From the NCBI GenBank assembly GCA_003669125.1, contig QWQF01000006.1:1-46546 (forward strand): a DNA stretch of 46,546 bases. The letters run 5' to 3'. The notes under the pieces are model-generated. The model saw nothing but the letters and a program-made list of their open reading frames with translations. It had not been told where the DNA came from and made no database searches. Source of the stretch: Planctomycetota bacterium (GTDB taxonomy: Bacteria > Planctomycetota > Planctomycetia > Planctomycetales > Planctomycetaceae). This document shows, piece by piece, positions 7,819-16,326 of the stretch. The position numbers were made by a program, and so were the translations under genes. The number at the start of each line of letters is the position of its first letter. The first letter of the stretch is position 1.

Positions 7819-9702
7819 TCAGTCGTTATTCCCGACCATCCAGCGAACGAGCAGGTCGAGTTCTTTTTCGGTCAGTCGCTCGCCGAATGCGGGCATGGCG
7901 TTGCTGGAGCCATAGAACTTTTCATGGCCGGGGTTTTGGAGAAACTCGCGGAGCCAACGATCGCCCGCGTAGTTGGTGAGCGACGGGCCTGCTCCAACTT
8001 CGCCGAGCAGCTTGTCTTCGCCGATCGGTTGCAGCGAGTGACAATCGAGACAGTTCGATTCAAAGTCGCCGACGGGAAGCTTGCCGGTCTCGAAGATTTG
8101 GCGTCCGCGCTTCGAAGCCTCGTCCGGCATTCCTGCCGCTCCAGGGCGTTGGCCTTGCGAATACAGGAACGCCACGAGGTCGCTGAGTGCTGGCTCATTC
8201 TCTTTCACTCGCCAACGCTGAGCATGCGAAGTCGACCAACTGGCCATTTCGCCTTCGAGGAAATGTTTCGAGGATTCGGCAACTGCGTTTGGATTGTCTT
8301 TGTCTTTGACGTTCTCCAACGCGGCAAACGTCCCCTTGAAGTCGGTGATGATCGCCTTGATCCATTCAGGTGAACCGAAGTTGCCGAGGTCGGTCGCGGT
8401 CGGCTTCTCGACAATGCGTTCCTCCGTGCCGTCGCCCTTCTTCACGATCTTGACGATTTCACGGCCGGTTCCATCGTGTCCGTCGAAGCGATGGCACGGG
8501 GCACAGTTGCGAGCGAAAATGCGCGGACCTTGAGTCTTGGGGTCGCTGCGCATCAGCGAGATCGCCCCTTCGATGGGAATCCCCGCGGGCCGCTCGGCCA
8601 ATTCGCGGATGCGCTCGCCGTCCCGGTGAGCTTCGTTGACCGAGGCTAGGAAATCGGGATCGCGCGAGTCGTTGTACAACGCCAGACCTGTCAGGCCGGC
8701 GATGCCCAGCATCAGCGCGAAAATGGCGCACACGTTGAAGACGTGGCCAGCACGCCAACGACCGATGATCGGCATCGCGACGACCAGTGCCATGAGTGCG
8801 CCGGGGGCGTAGATCGCTCCAAACGCCGGGCCTTTCGTGACGTGCTCGACCCATTCGAAGCGCAGGAATTGGAACAAGAACAAGAAATACCACTCTGGCC
8901 GCGCGGCGGAAAACGGCTCGGACGGATCGGCGGGAGCACTCAGTTCGGCTCCTTTCCAAATCGTCAGCGCCAAGACCGTCGACAAAATCGCCAGACAGGC
9001 CACGGCGTCTTTCAAGACTTGATCCGGCCAAAACGTGGCGTTGGGTGCTCGATCGGGATCAGGAACCGTGATGCCGTGCCGCCGGAAGACGGCGATGTGC
9101 AGCACGAGAAATGCGATCATCAACGCTGGCAAAACCATGACGTGCATCGTGAAGAATCGCGTCAGCGTGTGGTGGCCATACTGCGGCCCCCCCTGAGCCA
9201 CAATCTGCGACTGCGGGCCGATGACCGGAGCCGCTCCCATGATCTCGGTCGAAACTTGCGTGGCGTAAAAACCCTTCTGATCCCACGGCAACAGATAGCC
9301 CGTCAGACCTAGCCCGAGCACAATCTGCATCAGGATCAGTCCCAGCCAGAAATTGACTTCGCGAGGTGCTCGATACGCACCATCGATGATGACCTGCATC
9401 AGATGCAGCGCCAGCAGGACCGTCATCGCCTGCGCCGAAAAATGGTGGAGTCCACGCACCAACCAGCCAAATTGCATGTGGTGCTGGATGTGATAGACGC
9501 TCTCCCACGCCGTCGTCGTACTGGGTGCGTAGGCCATTGCGAGAAACACGCCGGTGATCATCTGCACGGAGAAGGTGAAGATCAGCGTGCTGCCCCAGAC
9601 GTATCGCCAGCGAGAACCGCCAGGAATATTTTCGTAGAGAGCCTCGTGCATCAGCTTCTTCAGGCCGGTGCGGTCGTCGAGCCAAGTGATGAGTGCGTTC
9701 AT
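7819..9702 (-). CDS. cytochrome b fused to C-terminal diheme cytochrome c (bc-complex subunit)
   Basis: A 627-residue quinol-oxidising subunit. The N-terminal b6-like core holds heme-b histidines spaced as in cytochrome b6: H-x13-H in GLHHFSAQAMTVLLALH and H-x14-H in HVMVLPALMIAFLVLH. The Qo-site motif PEWY is in ARPEWYFLFL, so the subunit-IV part is fused. After the last membrane helices, two CxxCH heme-c sites appear, CAPCH and CLDCH, making a single polypeptide that carries b hemes and two c hemes. Electrons would pass from quinol through the Rieske protein to these c domains. The ATG at 9702 gives the usual b6 N-terminus; a start at 9765 would add 21 unrelated residues from a repeat region. 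The Rieske gene is upstream on the same strand. No separate cytochrome c1/f gene is present. Confidence 0.93.
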   Translation of the reverse strand: MNALITWLDDRTGLKKLMHEALYENIPGGSRWRYVWGSTLIFTFSVQMITGVFLAMAYAPSTTTAWESVYHIQHHMQFGWLVRGLHHFSAQAMTVLLALHLMQVIIDGAYRAPREVNFWLGLILMQIVLGLGLTGYLLPWDQKGFYATQVSTEIMGAAPVIGPQSQIVAQGGPQYGHHTLTRFFTMHVMVLPALMIAFLVLHIAVFRRHGITVPDPDRAPNATFWPDQVLKDAVACLAILSTVLALTIWKGAELSAPADPSEPFSAARPEWYFLFLFQFLRFEWVEHVTKGPAFGAIYAPGALMALVVAMPIIGRWRAGHVFNVCAIFALMLGIAGLTGLALYNDSRDPDFLASVNEAHRDGERIRELAERPAGIPIEGAISLMRSDPKTQGPRIFARNCAPCHRFDGHDGTGREIVKIVKKGDGTEERIVEKPTATDLGNFGSPEWIKAIITDFKGTFAALENVKDKDNPNAVAESSKHFLEGEMASWSTSHAQRWRVKENEPALSDLVAFLYSQGQRPGAAGMPDEASKRGRQIFETGKLPVGDFESNCLDCHSLQPIGEDKLLGEVGAGPSLTNYAGDRWLREFLQNPGHEKFYGSSNAMPAFGERLTEKELDLLVRWMVGNND

Positions 9703-9724
9703 GTTGAAGTAGTTTCGGGTGGAT

Positions 9725-9842
9725 CGTTCAACGTAGCCAACTCGTTCCGCGAGGCGGAGCAACATGGCGACGACGTTGAGTGTTGAGGAAAGGTCAATGG
9801 AGCGGTCGCGTCTCCTCGCGGAGCGAGGCGGCTACGTTGACG
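9725..9842. repeat. imperfect inverted repeat across the Rieske/cytochrome b junction
   Basis: The plus-strand sequence at about 9725-9754 (TTCAACGTAGCCAACTCG then TTCCGCGAGGCG) matches about 25 of 30 positions of the reverse complement of 9813-9842 (GTCAACGTAGCCGCCTCG then CTCCGCGAGGAG). In the minus-strand transcript these arms could form a long stem with a loop of about 58 nt, covering the Rieske stop codon and ending about 20 nt before the cytochrome b start. Each arm also contains its own short hairpin. Possible roles are mRNA protection or processing between the two genes, or remnants of a small mobile repeat. Confidence 0.6.
9814..9828 (-). other. intercistronic hairpin just after the Rieske stop codon
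   Basis: CCTCGC and GCGAGG form a perfect 6-bp stem with a 3-nt loop, beginning 3 nt after the TAG stop of the Rieske gene on the minus strand. No T-run follows, so it is better read as an mRNA-stability or attenuation hairpin between the two bc-complex genes than as a full terminator. Confidence 0.5.
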
Positions 9843-10410
9843 CGACCGGAATCTTGTCTGGAGTCGTCGCACGGAAGTTTTGGAATTTGAGCCACACTTC
9901 GGTGCCGTTGCGAATTTCAACGTCGAGGGAGTCGAGGTCGCGCGGCGGGATTTTGTTCTGTTGGGTGCCGTCCAGGGCAAAGGTGCTCGTGTGGCAGGGG
10001 CAGTAGTAATGCTTCTCGGCGGACTTGTAATCGACGGCACAGCCAAGGTGTGGGCAGCGCGAATTGAAGGCGACGATTTTGTCCTTGTCCGTTCGTCGCA
10101 GAAAGACCGCTCCGACCGGCTGTTGGAGGTAGGTATTCCAGGCGTCGACCTTGTCCATGATGACCTTCACCAACTGCGGTTCGCCGTTGATTTCTAAGGC
10201 ATCGAGCGCGACAGGCATCTTGAGAAAACCATCGCCGCCGCTCCCTTTCTTCGTTCGCAGTAGCGGATCGAGGAAGAAGGCCAGGCCCGACACAGCGGGC
10301 ACGGCTCCGACCAAGAGGCCAATTCCAGCCGCGAGAATTTGCGTCAGGAAACCGCGACGCGGTTCGCCCGGCGGGCCATCGTGGTTGAGTTCGGGATGAG
10401 GCAGAGACAT
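9832..10410 (-). CDS. Rieske [2Fe-2S] iron-sulfur protein of bc complex
   Basis: A 192-residue membrane-anchored Rieske protein. The N-terminus has a twin-arginine type signal/anchor (RRGFLTQI followed by a hydrophobic helix LAAGIGLLVGAVPAVSGLAF), which fits Tat export of the folded cluster. The cluster ligands are in CPHLGC (Cys and His) and CPCH (Cys and His), the standard C-x-H-x2-C plus C-x2-H pair with the disulfide cysteines. Together with the fused cytochrome b/c gene immediately downstream, it forms a quinol:cytochrome c oxidoreductase. The ATG at 10410 starts just ahead of the Tat signal. The stop codon is embedded in an inverted repeat. Confidence 0.94.
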   Translation of the reverse strand: MSLPHPELNHDGPPGEPRRGFLTQILAAGIGLLVGAVPAVSGLAFFLDPLLRTKKGSGGDGFLKMPVALDALEINGEPQLVKVIMDKVDAWNTYLQQPVGAVFLRRTDKDKIVAFNSRCPHLGCAVDYKSAEKHYYCPCHTSTFALDGTQQNKIPPRDLDSLDVEIRNGTEVWLKFQNFRATTPDKIPVAST

Positions 10411-10450
10411 CGCGTGACTCTCTTTTCAAAGGCGGGAGTTGGGGGAAGGC

Positions 10451-11437
10451 TCAAGTGGACAGAGCCGCTTTCACGGCGGTCAGCACTCGAGCAATGGCGG
10501 TGGGCACAGGTCCGGGGAGAATGGCTCCGGCGGCTTGCTTGTGGCCTCCACCACCGAAGCGTTCGGCGATGGCGGCGACGTTCAAGCCGACTCGGCTGCG
10601 GAAACTGATCTTCACGGATTTGGTGGGTTGTTCGATGGCGATGAACGCGGCTTTGGTCCCCGCGATCTTCAGGCATTCGTTGACGAGGTCTTCGGTGTCG
10701 GCCGAAACCGCGCCGGTGTCGGCAAAGTCTTGCTGAGTCACCGTGACGTAGGCCAGTTGGCCGTCGAAATCGAGCTTCACGGTACTCAGCACTCGGCCCG
10801 CCAGCTTGGTTCTGGAGAAGGTCGTCAACTCATACAAGGTTTGAAACAGTAAATTCGGCTGCGCCCCGGCGTCAATCAAGTCACCTGCGATGCGCAGCGT
10901 GTTGGCAGTCGTCGATGGAAATCGAAACCAACCGGTATCCGTCGCGATCGCACAGAACAGAGCGTCGGCGGCAGCCTTCGTGATCGGCACGTCGAAGAAG
11001 CGGAACAATTGAAAGACGAGTGCGCCAGTCGCCTCGGCCGTCGTGTCTTTGAACTCGATCGCCCCGAGATCATCCGAGCTGACGTGGTGGTCGATCAGCA
11101 CCTTCTTCGCTTTGGTGTGCTTGATGACGCTGCCAAGTTCCGTGAGCTGTCCCCACGCGCTCGTGTCCAAAATGACGTGGACTTCCGTGTCGAGGGCCTC
11201 GGCGGAGGTCATCCCCTCACCGAGCTTTTTGACTCGCTGCGTCGGGTCCAAGAACAGCAGATTGGCTGGCGAACTCGACGGATTGACGATCCGCACTTGC
11301 TTGCCCATGCCTTCGAGCAACGCCGCCATGCCGAGTTCCGAGCCCAGCGCGTCGGCATCGGGCCGCACATGGCTGGAGAGCACAAAGCGTTGGTGCTCGG
11401 CGATGATCGGGCGAAGCGGTTCCCAGTTGATGGTCAT
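10451..11437 (-). CDS. DHH-family phosphoesterase (NrnA-like oligoribonuclease / pAp phosphatase)
   Basis: A 328-residue DHH/DHHA1 protein. Motif I is SSHVRPDADALGSE (H23, D27, D29), a later aspartate lies in HVILDTSAW, the DHH motif is KVLIDHHVSSDD, and the DHHA1 domain ends with FGGGGHKQAAGA. This is the Mn2+-dependent NrnA type that degrades short RNA and dephosphorylates pAp. The ATG at 11437 is preferred; a TTG at 11467 would add ten residues not typical of the family. It follows ribF on the minus strand with a gap of about 65 nt and precedes the Rieske gene by 40 nt. In many bacteria nrnA-like genes lie near rbfA, truB and ribF, which fits this arrangement. Confidence 0.9.
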   Translation of the reverse strand: MTINWEPLRPIIAEHQRFVLSSHVRPDADALGSELGMAALLEGMGKQVRIVNPSSSPANLLFLDPTQRVKKLGEGMTSAEALDTEVHVILDTSAWGQLTELGSVIKHTKAKKVLIDHHVSSDDLGAIEFKDTTAEATGALVFQLFRFFDVPITKAAADALFCAIATDTGWFRFPSTTANTLRIAGDLIDAGAQPNLLFQTLYELTTFSRTKLAGRVLSTVKLDFDGQLAYVTVTQQDFADTGAVSADTEDLVNECLKIAGTKAAFIAIEQPTKSVKISFRSRVGLNVAAIAERFGGGGHKQAAGAILPGPVPTAIARVLTAVKAALST

Positions 11438-11503
11438 GCGGCGGGCTTTGTGGTGAGTTTCGTTCAAAAGGCGGGAGCTGAGGCGATGACAAAACTACTG
11501 CCC

Positions 11504-12427
11504 TCACGCCTCATTCGCCAGAGTACGCACGGTCTCTAAGTCCTGATTGAGCTGTTGCTTTAGGGCATCACTCGACTCAAACCGTACAACATCCCGAACC
11601 CGCGCCAGCAAGTCGACATCGAGCGTCTGCCCGTACAAGTCCCCTGTGAATCCGAGCAGATGCGCCTCGAACTTCCGAGCGGCCTCCCCGAATGTCGGAT
11701 TGGGACCGAGGTTAATTGCGACGGGATACGCGGTCCCATTGATCGAGCAACGTCCGGCATAAACTCCATCGGGCGGCAGCAGGGCCGTAATCTTCTCCAG
11801 ATTGGCCGTCGGGAAACCAATGGTCCGCCCTCTGGCAGCACCGGAACCGACGAACCCCCGCACACGGTACGGATGACCGAGCATCTCGACCGCTTCGGCA
11901 ATTTGGCCGGCCGCGATGCGAGAGCGGACTTCGCTGGAAGAAATCATGCGGCCGTTCACAATCACCGCGGGGACCACTTCCAGTATTCGATCGGCAGCAT
12001 CGCACAGCGATTTCAACGTGCCGACGTTGCCCGCGCGACGATGCCCAAAAAAGAAATTGGGCCCTTCAACTAAGCCGACCGCGTTCAATTCTCCGAGCAC
12101 GATCTTTTGGAAGAACTCGTCCGGCGTGAGTTGCAGCAGCGCATGGTCGGTCGGGTAGATCACGACGGCGTCGATGCCGTGTTGCTCAAAGAGCTTCAAC
12201 TTGTGATCGAGCAGGCTCAGAGCTGGCGGCGTCTGCTGCGGACGCAATAGGGCAATCGGATGCGGATCGAAGGTCATGACGACAGCCGGAGTCCGCGCCG
12301 CATGAGCCTGCTGGACTAACTTGGCCAACATGCTTTGATGGCCGCGATGCACGCCGTCAAAGTTGCCGATCGTGACCCAGCCGCCGCGGTATTGATCAGG
12401 TTGTTGAAAGCCGCGTTGGATGTGCAT
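11504..12427 (-). CDS. ribF: bifunctional riboflavin kinase / FAD synthetase
   Basis: A 307-residue cytoplasmic enzyme that phosphorylates riboflavin to FMN and adenylates FMN to FAD. The N-terminal nucleotidyltransferase domain has GNFDGVHRGHQ (21-31) and the second-half motif SSSEVRSRIAAG. The C-terminal riboflavin kinase domain shows GAARGRTIGFPTANLE and the late EAHLLGFTGDLYG segment. The length is normal. The ATG at 12427 is chosen; an upstream in-frame codon at 12499 would translate through the AT-rich repeat at 12443-12470 and gives no family-like residues. It lies between phoU (about 160 nt upstream) and the DHH phosphoesterase gene, all minus strand. Confidence 0.95.
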   Translation of the reverse strand: MHIQRGFQQPDQYRGGWVTIGNFDGVHRGHQSMLAKLVQQAHAARTPAVVMTFDPHPIALLRPQQTPPALSLLDHKLKLFEQHGIDAVVIYPTDHALLQLTPDEFFQKIVLGELNAVGLVEGPNFFFGHRRAGNVGTLKSLCDAADRILEVVPAVIVNGRMISSSEVRSRIAAGQIAEAVEMLGHPYRVRGFVGSGAARGRTIGFPTANLEKITALLPPDGVYAGRCSINGTAYPVAINLGPNPTFGEAARKFEAHLLGFTGDLYGQTLDVDLLARVRDVVRFESSDALKQQLNQDLETVRTLANEA

Positions 12428-12442
12428 CGAAACCGAAGTGGT

Positions 12443-12470
12443 GAATTGCAAATTGAAAATCTCAAATTGG
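12443..12470. repeat. AT-rich interspersed element, copy 1
   Basis: The sequence from GAATTGCAAATTG to CTCAAATTGG is strikingly AT-rich in a GC-rich region. Its reverse complement aligns with the element at 12537-12568 and shares the TTTGAGATT core with that at 13256-13290. It lies just upstream of ribF. Confidence 0.55.
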
Positions 12471-12536
12471 CGAGGCAGCGAATTCCGTCTGATAAGCATC
12501 AGACAACAAGCCGATCAGCGACACAACCCTGCCGCT

Positions 12537-12568
12537 CAATTCACAATTTGAAATGTGCAATTTGCAAT
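12537..12568. repeat. AT-rich interspersed element, copy 2
   Basis: An AT-rich block (CACAATTTGAAATG followed by TGCAATTTGCAATCG) in opposite orientation to the element at 12443-12470. The two flank about 66 nt of unique sequence between phoU and ribF and could pair in RNA. Confidence 0.55.
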
Positions 12569-12585
12569 CGCAGCCAGTTCCGCTA

Positions 12586-13248
12586 TCACCGGAAGTGTGC
12601 TCGGTGGCGGATGATCTCCCCTTCCACCAGATAGACCACATCCTCGGCAATGTTCGTGGCATGGTCGGCAACCCGCTCGATGTGGCGCGTCGCGGAAAAG
12701 AGGCTCATCGCCGGCTCGATGAGATTGGGGTGATGCTGCATCGTGTCCATCAACTCGTCGATGATCTCGCGGTTGAGTTCGTCGACAACATTGTCGGATT
12801 CGACAATGTGTCTCGCCAGGTGGCTGTCGAGTCCGACGTAAGCGTCGATCGCCTTGTGCAGCATGTCGATGGCTCGGCCGGCCATCTCTTGGAGCTTCTC
12901 CGGAACTTCGATACCCGGCTGATTAACCAAGGCACAAGCACGTTCGGCGATGTGGACGCTGATGTCGGCCACACGTTCCAGTTCGCCGGAGATTTTCATG
13001 ACCGTCGTGATCCGTCGCAAATCGGTCGCAACCGGCTGATGCAGCGCGAGAATCTTGAGGCATTCCTCTTCAATGCTGACATCGAAGCGATCCACCTCGT
13101 CGTCCTGCTTGGCAAGCTCTTTGGCACGGTCGATGTCGGGATTGGAGAGTTCATCGACGGCCTTGTGGACCAATTCCTCAACCGTCGCACACATCGACAG
13201 GAGATTGCGGTGCAGAACACCAAGATCGCGAGTGAGAGGAGTGCTCAT
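12586..13248 (-). CDS. phoU: phosphate-specific transport system accessory protein PhoU
   Basis: A 220-residue helical protein made of two PhoU repeats that links Pst transport to the phosphate two-component system. The metal-binding E/D-x3-D motifs lie in ELERVADISVHIAERA of repeat 1 and RHIERVADHATNIAEDVVY of repeat 2, the classic positions. The length is normal. It is the last gene of the pst run, 84 nt after pstB, and that gap contains an AT-rich element. No phoB/phoR pair is in the window, so its kinase partner would be encoded elsewhere. Confidence 0.96.
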   Translation of the reverse strand: MSTPLTRDLGVLHRNLLSMCATVEELVHKAVDELSNPDIDRAKELAKQDDEVDRFDVSIEEECLKILALHQPVATDLRRITTVMKISGELERVADISVHIAERACALVNQPGIEVPEKLQEMAGRAIDMLHKAIDAYVGLDSHLARHIVESDNVVDELNREIIDELMDTMQHHPNLIEPAMSLFSATRHIERVADHATNIAEDVVYLVEGEIIRHRAHFR

Positions 13249-13255
13249 AAATGGA

Positions 13256-13290
13256 GTTGCAAATTAAAAAATGAAAATTTGAGATTGAAG
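13256..13290. repeat. AT-rich interspersed element, copy 3
   Basis: An AT-rich block of about 35 nt between pstB and phoU containing GCAAATTAAAAAATG and AAAATTTGAGATTGAAG, related to the elements at 12443-12470 and 12537-12568. Confidence 0.5.
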
Positions 13291-13332
13291 ACACGAACCG
13301 CAGTGATCAATTTTCGATCTCCGACTTGGCAA

Positions 13333-14172
13333 TCAGCCGAACCGTCCCGTGATGTAGTCTTCCGTCTGCTTCTTCTTTGGCGTCGTGAACAGCTTCAGTG
13401 TGTGATCTTTCTCGATCAAGTATCCCTGATAGAAGAACGCGGTCCAGTCGCTGATGCGAGCGGCTTGCTGCATGTTGTGGGTCACGATGACGATCGTGTA
13501 GTTCTGCTTCAACTCGAAAATCAAGTCTTCGACACGCGATGTCGAGGCGGGATCAAGTGCGGAGGCGGGTTCGTCCATCAGCAGCACATCGGGGTTGGTT
13601 GCGAGCGCTCGGGCGATGCAGAGCCGTTGCTGCTGCCCGCCGGACAGAGCCAGGGCGGAATCTTGGAGGCGGTCTTTGACCTCGTCCCACAGTGCGGCTC
13701 GTTTGAGCGACTGCTCGACGATTTCGGAGAGAGCTCGATGATTCCGCTGGCCGGCGACCTTCGGGCCGTAGGCCACGTTGTCGAAGATCGACTTGGGGAA
13801 CGGCGTCGACTTCTGGAAGACCATGCCGACTCGCTTTCGGAGCGCCACGACATCCACGTCCGGAGCGTAGATCTCTTGCCCTTCCAGCAGCACGGTGCCG
13901 TTGTGGCGTGTCCCCTCGATGATGTCGTTCATACGGTTGAGCGTCCGCAGAAATGTGCTCTTGCCGCAGCCGGAGGGGCCGATGAAGGCGGTGACGGCGC
14001 GTTCGGCGACAGTCATCGACACGTCGAACAGCGCCTGTTTCTCGCCGTAGAAAAAGTTGAGGTTGCGGACATCGAGCTTCGTGACCTCGGTTTCCACGGG
14101 GCGGTTCCTCTTGGCCGATTCACGTTGCTGCCGCTGATGCACCAGTTCGGTAAAACTCTGCATAATGGTCAT
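13333..14172 (-). CDS. pstB: phosphate ABC transporter ATP-binding protein PstB
   Basis: A 279-residue ATPase that powers the Pst phosphate importer. Walker A is GPSGCGKST, the signature LSGGQQQRL, Walker [13 protein letters not shown], and the H-loop [11 protein letters not shown]. The [13 protein letters not shown] opening and [14 protein letters not shown] segment are PstB hallmarks. About 35 residues of charged sequence ([14 protein letters not shown]) precede the ATPase fold. Either of two ATGs (14172 or 14163) could start it; GAGG lies ten bases before the first. It is the fourth gene of the operon, about 50 nt after pstA. Confidence 0.97.
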   Translation of the reverse strand: MTIMQSFTELVHQRQQRESAKRNRPVETEVTKLDVRNLNFFYGEKQALFDVSMTVAERAVTAFIGPSGCGKSTFLRTLNRMNDIIEGTRHNGTVLLEGQEIYAPDVDVVALRKRVGMVFQKSTPFPKSIFDNVAYGPKVAGQRNHRALSEIVEQSLKRAALWDEVKDRLQDSALALSGGQQQRLCIARALATNPDVLLMDEPASALDPASTSRVEDLIFELKQNYTIVIVTHNMQQAARISDWTAFFYQGYLIEKDHTLKLFTTPKKKQTEDYITGRFG

Positions 14173-14224
14173 GACAGCCGAGCCTCGGAGCGGGATGCGT
14201 TGTATTTGGTCGAAAATGGAATGG

Positions 14225-15298
14225 CTACCAGCGAGTACTCTTTTGAAATTTGTGTCGAATCACGATCGCGACAGTGTTCATCAGCAATAGGATCGTCAGC
14301 AACACCATGATCCCCGCTGCGGCCAAGTGCGCATATTCGGCCCTGGGGTGATTGATCCATTGGTAGATTTGCAGCGGCAACGCCGTGAACTTATCGAACG
14401 GAGCGTCCAGCAGGCCGTGCGGATTCTTGAAGATGTCGCTGACGTTGGTGATGTCGCCAGGAGTGTAGGCCACATAGGTCAACGCTCCGATCAGCATCAG
14501 CGGTGCCGCTTCACCCATCGCACGGGACAGAGCCAGAATCACTCCGGTCATAATCCCCGGCATCGCGGCGGGAATGACTTGGTAACGAATCGTTTGCCAC
14601 TGGGTCGCCCCTAGAGCGTAAGAGGCCGTGCGAATCGAGGACGGCACAGCTCGCAACGCCTCTTGCGACGCGACGATCACCGTTGGCAGGACCAGTAGAG
14701 TCAGCGTCAACGCTCCGGAGATCAGCGCGCGGTCGAATGGCAGCGGTACATCGACGGTCGTGAACAGCAAGTTGATGACCAGCAATTTGCCTTCGTCTTT
14801 CGTGAAGAAGCCAAACATCTTCACGAAGGCAGTCATTCCCAGCAGCGCGTAAACGATCGACGGTACTCCGGCAAGGTTCGACAGGTTCACTTGAATGATC
14901 CGCTTGAGTCGTCCTTCGTTGGAGTACTCTTCAAGATACACCGCCGAGCCGACGCCGATCGGCACCGAAAACAACGCCACCAAGACAATCAGCCACAAGC
15001 TGCCCCAGATGGCCGCGAGGATTCCCGCCTCACGCGGCTTTCGAGAATCGTAGCTGCTGAAAAACTTGGTGCTTAGCGGTGCCGAGGTTGATTTCACCTC
15101 GACCGTTGGCGTGGAACTATTCGCGGGCTTGTCCTTGGCCGGTGGCCAGGTCAGAGCTTTCCATCCGACGCTCAGCAGCAGCACGCCCAGCACGACAACT
15201 CCGAACCACGTCGAACCGCAGCACGCCCACTCGAACGCTTTACCGATCCGATGCCGGCGCGCCAAATGAGGTTCCTGAAGTTTCGTCGGGACGCTCAT
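14225..15298 (-). CDS. pstA: phosphate ABC transporter permease PstA
   Basis: A 357-residue inner-membrane permease with a long cytoplasmic N-terminus, one membrane helix, a Thr/Ser-rich periplasmic stretch (about 60 residues) and then the MetI-type core. The core EAA loop is [24 protein letters not shown], and [15 protein letters not shown] is typical of PstA. The ATG at 15298 overlaps the TGA of pstC as ATGA, a clear translational coupling that decides the start over a longer reading frame to 15331. It pairs with PstC to form the channel. Confidence 0.95.
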   Translation of the reverse strand: MSVPTKLQEPHLARRHRIGKAFEWACCGSTWFGVVVLGVLLLSVGWKALTWPPAKDKPANSSTPTVEVKSTSAPLSTKFFSSYDSRKPREAGILAAIWGSLWLIVLVALFSVPIGVGSAVYLEEYSNEGRLKRIIQVNLSNLAGVPSIVYALLGMTAFVKMFGFFTKDEGKLLVINLLFTTVDVPLPFDRALISGALTLTLLVLPTVIVASQEALRAVPSSIRTASYALGATQWQTIRYQVIPAAMPGIMTGVILALSRAMGEAAPLMLIGALTYVAYTPGDITNVSDIFKNPHGLLDAPFDKFTALPLQIYQWINHPRAEYAHLAAAGIMVLLTILLLMNTVAIVIRHKFQKSTRW

Positions 15299-16287
15299 TC
15301 GTAAACCTCCCGAAACCGATTCATCACCCAATTCGCCAGAATGTTCATCCCCAATGTGATAAGAAAGAGCGTGAAGCCCACGGCGTACAGACTCTTGTAT
15401 TCGATCGTTCCGGCGGGAGTGTCTCCGAGACTGGCACTAACCATGTACGCCGTCATCGTCTCCATGCTGCGGAACGGATTGAGCGACAGTCGCGGCATCT
15501 GTCCAGCGGCGATGCAGACCGCCATCGTCTCGCCGATCGCGCGAGAGATCGCCAGCAGGAAGGACGCGACGATTCCCGAAAATGCCGCCGGCACGACGAC
15601 CTTCAGAGAGACGTCGTACTTCGTCGAACCAAGCGCGTAGCCCGCCTCACGCAACCCACGCGGCACCGCCCGCAACGCATCTTCGCTCAGCGAGCAGACG
15701 GTCGGGATGATCATCACGCCGAGCACCACTCCCGCGCTCATCGCGTTGAAGATGTCCACGTCGATGCCCAGCATGCTTTGGAAAATCGGCCGCAGGACAT
15801 ACGGCGTCACGAACACCAGAGCGAAGTAGCCGTAAACCACCGACGGAATCCCGGCCAAAACTTCGAGCACCGGCTTCATCATGCGGCGAAATTTTGGCTT
15901 CGCGTACTCGCTGAGATAGATCGCGGCGGCCAAACCAATTGGCAGACCGATCAAGCTGCCGATACCAGCGATGACGAACGTCCCGCACAGCAACGGTAGA
16001 ATGCCGAAGTGTTTGTCGGCGAACTGCGGACTCCATTCGGTGTCGGTCAGGAAGTCCCACAGGGACACATCTTGCAAGAACGCGGTCGTGTCAGGCGTGA
16101 CGGAGTAAACCGCCTCGGTGAGAAACATGTAAACGATGGCGAGCGTCGTCAGCAGCGACAACGACGCACAGCCGAGCAGCATCGCGCGCACGCCAGCCTC
16201 TCTCGCCCGAGCCCACGAAAACTGCTTTTGCAGTCGTAAGCCGGCCTTTGTAGGAGTCAGCGGAGAGGCAACATTCGCGAGCGACAA
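15295..16287 (-). CDS. pstC: phosphate ABC transporter permease PstC
   Basis: A 330-residue inner-membrane permease. It has a TM helix near residues 34-56 ([21 protein letters not shown]), a periplasmic loop and then the MetI core with EAA loop [22 protein letters not shown] and the [19 protein letters not shown] segment. The likely start is TTG at 16287: AAGGA lies 7 nt upstream and the first in-frame ATG is inside the first membrane helix. It begins about 40 nt after pstS and overlaps pstA by 4 nt. Confidence 0.95.
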   Translation of the reverse strand: MSLANVASPLTPTKAGLRLQKQFSWARAREAGVRAMLLGCASLSLLTTLAIVYMFLTEAVYSVTPDTTAFLQDVSLWDFLTDTEWSPQFADKHFGILPLLCGTFVIAGIGSLIGLPIGLAAAIYLSEYAKPKFRRMMKPVLEVLAGIPSVVYGYFALVFVTPYVLRPIFQSMLGIDVDIFNAMSAGVVLGVMIIPTVCSLSEDALRAVPRGLREAGYALGSTKYDVSLKVVVPAAFSGIVASFLLAISRAIGETMAVCIAAGQMPRLSLNPFRSMETMTAYMVSASLGDTPAGTIEYKSLYAVGFTLFLITLGMNILANWVMNRFREVYE

Positions 16288-16326
16288 GCGGTGTTCCTTG
16301 GAAGTTTTCCCAATGAGCGAACGCGG

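Noticed and set aside
12553..14310. A 585-codon open frame on the plus strand across phoU and pstB.
   Set aside because: It is the antisense shadow of two certain minus-strand genes; no family-like motif is seen.
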